Assembly (NCBI GenBank): GCA_963580285.1
Contig: CAUZLF010000720.1
Coordinates: forward strand, 1-64,000
Direction: 5' to 3'
DNA from: Lucinisca nassula
Lineage: Eukaryota; Mollusca; Bivalvia; Lucinida; Lucinidae
DNA: 64,000 bases
Of this stretch, positions 59,070 through 64,000 are shown in pieces (the stretch's first letter is position 1; the number at the start of each line of letters is the position of its first letter). Below the pieces are notes generated by a model. The model saw only the letters and a list, made by a program, of their open reading frames with translations. It was not told where the DNA came from and ran no database searches. The translations under genes were made by a program, and so were the position numbers.

Positions 59070-61810
59070 TTATAGCCCCGCTTTGAAAAAGTGGGGGCTA
59101 TATTGGATTTGGCTTGTCCGGAATTCTGTCTGTCTGTCAGTCTGTCTGTCTGTCTTTCTGTCTGTCTGTAATATTTGATAGTGGGTACCTTGTTACCGCA
59201 ACTCCTCTTACAGTTCTAGGTCAATCCTTTTGAAACTTTACAGGTGTTATCATATAGGTTTGAAGATGTGTATATTCTTTTTTCATTATCCTTAAATAAT
59301 TTTTTTCACTTATTTCACCTTTTTTAACTTGGACAATTTTTTAGAGCTACTAATGTTAAAATGTATAGGGAGTAGCTACCTTGTTACCGCAACTTCTCTT
59401 ACAGTTCTAGGTCAATCCTTTCGAAACTTCACAGGTGTTTTCATATAGGTCTGAAGATGTGCATATTCTTTTTTCATTATCCTTAAATATTTTTTTTTCA
59501 CTTATTTCACCTTTTTTAACTTAGACAATTTTTGAGATCTACTAATGTTAAAATGTGTACGGAGTAGCTACCTTGTTACCGCAACTGCTCTTACAGTTCT
59601 AGGTCAATCCTATTGAAACTTTACAGGTGTTTTTATATATTTCTGAAGATGTGCATATTTTTTTTTCATTATCCTTAAGTAATTTTTTTCACTTATTTCA
59701 CCTTTTTTAACTTAGACAATTTTTTAGATCTACTAAAGTTAAAATGTATAGGGAGTAGCTACCTTGTTACCGCAACTCCTCTTACAGTTCTAGGTCAATC
59801 CTTTTGAAACTTTACAGGTGTTATCATATAGGTCTGAAGATGTGCATATTCTTTTTTCATTATCCGTAAATAATTTTTTTCACTTATTCCACCTTTTTAA
59901 CTTAGACAATTTTTGAGATCTACTAATGTTAAAATGTATAGGGAGTAGCTACCTTGTTACCGCAACTCCTCTTACAGTTCTAGGTCAATCCTATTGAAAC
60001 TTTACAGGTGTTTTCATATGGGTCTGAAGATGTGCATATTCTTTTTTCATTATCCTTAAATAATTTGTTTCACTTATTTCACCTTTTTTTAACTTAGACA
60101 ATTTTTGAGATCTGCTAATTTTAAAATGTATAGGGAGTAGCTACCTTGTTACTGCAACTCCGCTTACAGTTCTAAGTCAATCCTTTTGAAACTTTACAGG
60201 AGTTTTCATATAGGTCTGAAGATGTGCATATTCTTTTTTCATTATCCTTAAATATTTTTTTTTTTACTTATTTCACCTTTTTTTAGCCCCGCTTTGAAAA
60301 AGTGGGGGCTATATTGGATTTGGCTTGTCCGGAATTCCGTCTGTCTGTCTTTCTGTCTGTCTGTCTGTAATATTTGATAGTGGGTACCTTGTTACCGCAA
60401 CTCCTCTTACAGTTCTGGGTCAATCCTTTTGAAACTTTACAGGTGTTATCATATAGGTCTGAAGATGTGCATATTCTTTTTTCATTATCCTTTAATAACT
60501 TTTTTCACTTATTTCACCTTTTTTAACTAAGACAATTTTTTAGATCTACTAATGTTAAAATGTATAGGGAGTAGCTACCTTGTTACCGCAACTCCTCTTA
60601 CAGTTCTAGGTCAAACCTTGTGAACTTTTACAGGTGTTTTCATATAGGTCTGAAGATGTGCATATTCTTTTTTCATTATCCTTAAATATTTTTTTTCACT
60701 TATTTCACCTTTTTTAACTTAGTCAATTTTTGAGATCTACTAATGTTAAAATGTATAGGGAGTAGCTACCTTGTTACCGCAACTCCTCTTACAGTTCTAG
60801 GTCAATCCTTTTGAAACTTTACAGGTGTTATTATATAGGTCTGAAGATGTGCATATTCTTTTTTCATTATCCTTAAATAATGTTTTTCACTTATTCCACC
60901 TTTTTTAACTTAGACAATTTTTGAGATCTACTAATGTTAAAATGTAAAGGGAGTAGCTACCTTGTTACCGCAACTATTCTTACAGTTCTAGGTCAATCCT
61001 TTTGAAACTTTACAGGTGTTTTCATATAGGTCTGAAGATGTGCATATTCTTTTTTCATTATCCTTAAATAATTTTTTTCACTTATTTCACCTTTTTTAAC
61101 TTAGACAATTTTTTAGATCTACTAATGTTAAAATGTATAGGGAGTAGCTACCTTGTTAACGCAACTGCTCTTACAGTTCTATGTCAATCCTTTTGAAACT
61201 TAACAGGTGTTTTTATATAGGTCTGAAGATGGGCATAATCTTTTTTCATTATCCTTAAATATTTTTTTTCACTTATTTCACCTTTTTTAACTTAGACAAT
61301 TTTTGAGATCTACTTATGTTAAAATGTATAGGGAGTAGCTACCTTGTGACCACAACTCCTCTTACAGTTCTAGGGCAATCCTTTTGAAACTGTACAGGTG
61401 TTTTCATATAGGTCTGAAGATGTGCATATTCTTTTTTCATTATCCTTAAATAATTTTTTTCACTTATTTCACCTTTTTTAACTTAGACAATTTTTGAGAT
61501 CTACTAATGTTAAAATGTATAGGGAGTAGCTACCTTGTGATCGCAACTCCTCTTACAGTTCTAGGTCAAGCCTTTTGAAACTTAACAGGTGTTTTCATAT
61601 AGGTCTGATGATGTGCATGTGCTTTTTTCATTATCCAAAACTTATTTTTGTACTTAGACTGTTTTTCAGATCTAATAACGCGAAGTCTATAAGGCGTAGG
61701 TACCTTGTTAGGGATTTAACCCTCTCACCAGTCTTTACCTTTAATTCATGAGTCTTTCTCCTCTGACAGGGCTATAGCGGGGCTATAGTCAGATCCTCTG
61801 ACAGTTCTAG
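59070..61810 (+). mobile_element. Helentron-like element family B, double-headed, about 13 monomers
   Basis: Heads (AGCCCCGCTTTGAAAAAGTGG) lie at 59073 and again at 60285. Each is followed by (GTCT)n and then monomers of about 190 bp (marker 'gggagtagctaccttgttaccgcaac'). There is only one tail: AGCGGGGCTATA, hairpin GTCAGATCCTCTGAC, ending CTAG at 61810 before TTTT. Confidence 0.7.
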
Positions 61811-62229
61811 TTTTCATAATATTCCAGTGTGAAGACTAGTTTTTATACAGCTGTGAGCTGTTTCATCAAGTCAAATTTTTCAGGCCTCACGAACAACGAT
61901 TTCCATCTCAGTTTCCTCTTCTCTTCTTCTTTCAGCTGCAGTCCCATTTATAACGGAGTCAATGTTACAGTTTATGTCAAACTTATGCCTCTTCCCTTCT
62001 GTGGTCTTGCCATAAACTGCCCCATTGAAGTACCAAGCCGATTAAATTTTTTCGTGCTTGAGCAGCCGTCCAATAAGCCGGGTATTAAGTTTGGTCACAT
62101 CGTCTACTAATTTGTGACCAGCCGCTTTCATAGATCTCCTCTGTTTCATGATTTTTGTCTTTACAGAGTTGTTCCTAAGCTTTATCAGAACTGGTTTGGG
62201 CATCCTAGGTTTACCTGGTATTCTGTGTA

Positions 62230-63571
62230 CGAGGACTGTTCAAATATGAATGCAACTAAGCACATAAAAATGATTCCGTGATAGATTTCGATGAAAAAAT
62301 TATTTTGTCCCCCCAAAGTATTCCCCTTTAACAGATAAACACACTTTCAGTCTTTTGATCCAATCATTGAATGCATTTTGGTAGTCTTTTCGAGGTATAC
62401 TATGAAGGCACTGGAATATTGCACAACCGATGTGTTTGCGCTGTACAAATTTTCGACCAAAAAGGTATTTTTTCAGCCGCGGGAACAAAAAAAAAGTCAC
62501 ACGGGGCAAGGTCAGGGGAATACGGGGGGTGAGGGAGTTCAACAACCTTTTCCTGCTTCAGATAGTCTTGCACAATGAACGCCTTGTGCGATGACGCATT
62601 GTCATGTAGCAATCTGACATTGTCCAAACTAGTTGCGGGTCTTCGTTCTTTGAAATATTTCTTCAATTTTCGAAGAACTTTATTCTTGTAAAACTTCGCA
62701 TTTACAGATTTGCCTTTAGGCACAGCAACCTGAATAGCAGGGCCCTGATTTGAAAAGAATATGGCATACATTACTTTTTTGACGCTCATGGTCCGCTTTG
62801 CAATGCAAGGTCTTTTGCAATACTTTGTTGCCCATATTTTGTTCTGAATCTTTCGTTTTGGCTAAAAAAAAGTGAATCCATGTCTCGTCACCTGTGACGA
62901 CATTAGCGAACGACCGTGCATTGTAATTTGGAAACTTTTTAAGCAACTTCTTGGCGTACTGAACGCGTGTCTTTTTCTGCTTATCTGTCAACAGATGAGG
63001 AATCCATCTAGCACAGATCTTTCTCATTTTCAAATTCCGTTTCAGAATTGTATGAGTTGCTCCTAATTAGATGCCAACCATACTAGCTATTTGCCTAATG
63101 GTGTATCGTGCATCTGTAGCAACTATTTCTTTCACTCTAGCAACCATCTTGGCAGATGTTGCTCTTTTCGACCGACGATAATGTGGTGCATCTTCTGTTG
63201 AGCCTTGCCCACAGCTGAATTTCTTACACCAACGAAAAACTGTCGGAAAAGATATTTCATTATGCCCATAAACCGAACATATTTCATCAAAAATGTCTTT
63301 GCACCGTATACCAAGATAAAAAAGGTTCTTAATATAGGACCGTATTTCAATGGCGTACTCTGGCCTTCTTCCAGCCACGTTTTGTATTAGTATACAAGAG
63401 TAGACAGTGTTTATCGAACGATATACATGGCTAAAGTGCATTGATTTTAACAGGTGTGGTAACAATGTATAGGTAAAATGTTTTTCTACGCTGTGATATT
63501 TATTTCCAGGTGATTTTCGCATTAGTGCATGAGAAAACGTTCTACTTGCATTCATATTTGAACAGTCCTCG
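62230..63571 (-). mobile_element. mariner transposon (1,342 bp) with TA target duplication
   Basis: Identical 26-bp terminal inverted repeats (CGAGGACTGTTCAAATATG inward from each end) are flanked by TA (62228-62229 and 63572-63573). Length, repeats and transposase identify a mariner. The perfect terminal repeats contrast with a damaged transposase. Confidence 0.95.
62300..63400 (-). pseudogene. mariner transposase (DD34D), inactivated
   Basis: On the minus strand: an N-terminal helix-turn-helix (YAIEIRSYIKNLFYLG; SFPTVFRWCKKF; RYTIRQIASMVGI); then catalytic GDETWIHFF, LLHDNASSHK and YSPDLAPCDFF. Exactly 34 residues separate the second and third catalytic Asp, the mariner hallmark. Lesions: TAA at about 63067-63069, a frameshift near 62840 and another near 62480 at an A run. 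All three catalytic Asp codons survive. Confidence 0.92.
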
Positions 63572-64000
63572 TATGGCCATGATATCATCAGGGTTCAGAT
63601 CCACATTACCCCTGGCCAACAGCTCTGTGCAGACTGTGTGTGTCAGTGTAGTCTCTGTTTCATTCTCTGTTTCTGCTAAGTTCATGAGCTTTATATTATT
63701 TTTTCTTGAATACTGCTCATTATAGTTGCTTTTCTGAACAGATGTTCGGGCTATAATCTCACAGGTCAACGTGTTCTCCTGACATATTTTAAGGTCTTTC
63801 TCTGTCTTTTTTAATCTCTCATTTAAGATTTATTCTCAAAATCTAGAGATCTGATCTTTTCTTCCAGCTCTTAAGTTTTCTCTTTTACCTTTGTGTCAAT
63901 CACTGATTCCAAAGTGACCAACATTAAGGTCATAGCCGTATCTACTGTCTTAGTTATGAACTCCTGCACTTCATCTTTGGACATAAGACTCATGACTTTG

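Larger units (their letters stand above)
61811..64000 (-). pseudogene. LINE ORF1-like protein (coiled coil and C-terminal domain), split by mariner
   Basis: The minus strand from the window edge encodes a Glu/Lys-rich coiled-coil-like region. NYNEQYSRKNNIKLMNLAE follows, typical of L1-type ORF1 proteins, then LNPDDIMAI. The mariner (62230-63571) interrupts here. The frame continues beyond it as HRIPGKPRMPKPVLIKLR and KTKIMKQRRSMK, the expected nucleic-acid-binding C-terminal block. Several stops lie in the coiled-coil part, so the gene is dead. No ORF2 follows within the window; a Helentron-like array lies downstream. Confidence 0.75.

Overview
The window looks like about 64 kb of a bivalve mollusc nuclear genome, probably a heterodont clam. 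The evidence is intron-split animal genes, tRNA-derived SINEs with a V-type core, dense fold-back MITEs, Helentron-like elements with internal tandem repeats, and a Penelope-like element of the Naiad type. Coding content is very low. Two host genes are visible and both are incomplete here. Species assignment is inference.

Host genes, both on the + strand. (1) A DUSP10/MKP-5-like MAP-kinase phosphatase has exon 1 at 5012-5834 (docking motif and rhodanese domain), exon 2 at 15938-16093 and exon 3 at 17016-17201. The three join in phase 1. The exon carrying the catalytic HCxxGxxR loop was not found. (2) The terminal exon of QNG1, the queuosine nucleotide glycosylase, lies at 26992-27439; its upstream exons were not found. 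A 23-N assembly gap (25598-25620) lies between them, so a missing or misjoined piece is a serious possibility.

Layout. 0-5 kb: an AACGTT-rich element, SINEs, a 54-nt G run and the DUSP10 promoter region. 5-17 kb: DUSP10 exons in introns full of MITEs. One MITE family ('MITE1', ends ACGAAAACACGCCTATA) occurs about 16 times with a long central hairpin. A second, pogo-like family with TA target duplications carries a very similar hairpin core. 17-25.6 kb: more MITE1, a Helentron-like element and SINEs. 25.6-27.5 kb: assembly gap, a Naiad 3'-end fragment and the QNG1 exon. 28.4-34.1 kb: a nearly complete Naiad retroelement with inverted ends, a tandem pseudo-LTR, an N-terminal GIY-YIG nuclease and a C-terminal reverse transcriptase. 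It stays in one frame apart from six stops, and three of its TGA codons fall where relatives carry Cys. 34.5-42.7 kb: nested Helentron-like tandem-repeat elements. 42.7-47 kb: largely featureless AT-rich DNA. 47.2-52.4 kb: a minus-strand LINE interrupted by a Helentron-like element and a SINE. 53.5-57.3 kb: two further Helentron-like arrays. 57.6-58.9 kb: a 638-bp tandem duplication. 59-61.8 kb: a double-headed Helentron-like element. 61.8-64 kb: a LINE ORF1 split by a 1,342-bp mariner.

The most notable points are the probable selenocysteine-type TGA codons in the Naiad, the recurrent nuclear-receptor half-sites in unrelated tandem-repeat families, and the hairpin modules whose arms change together between copies.
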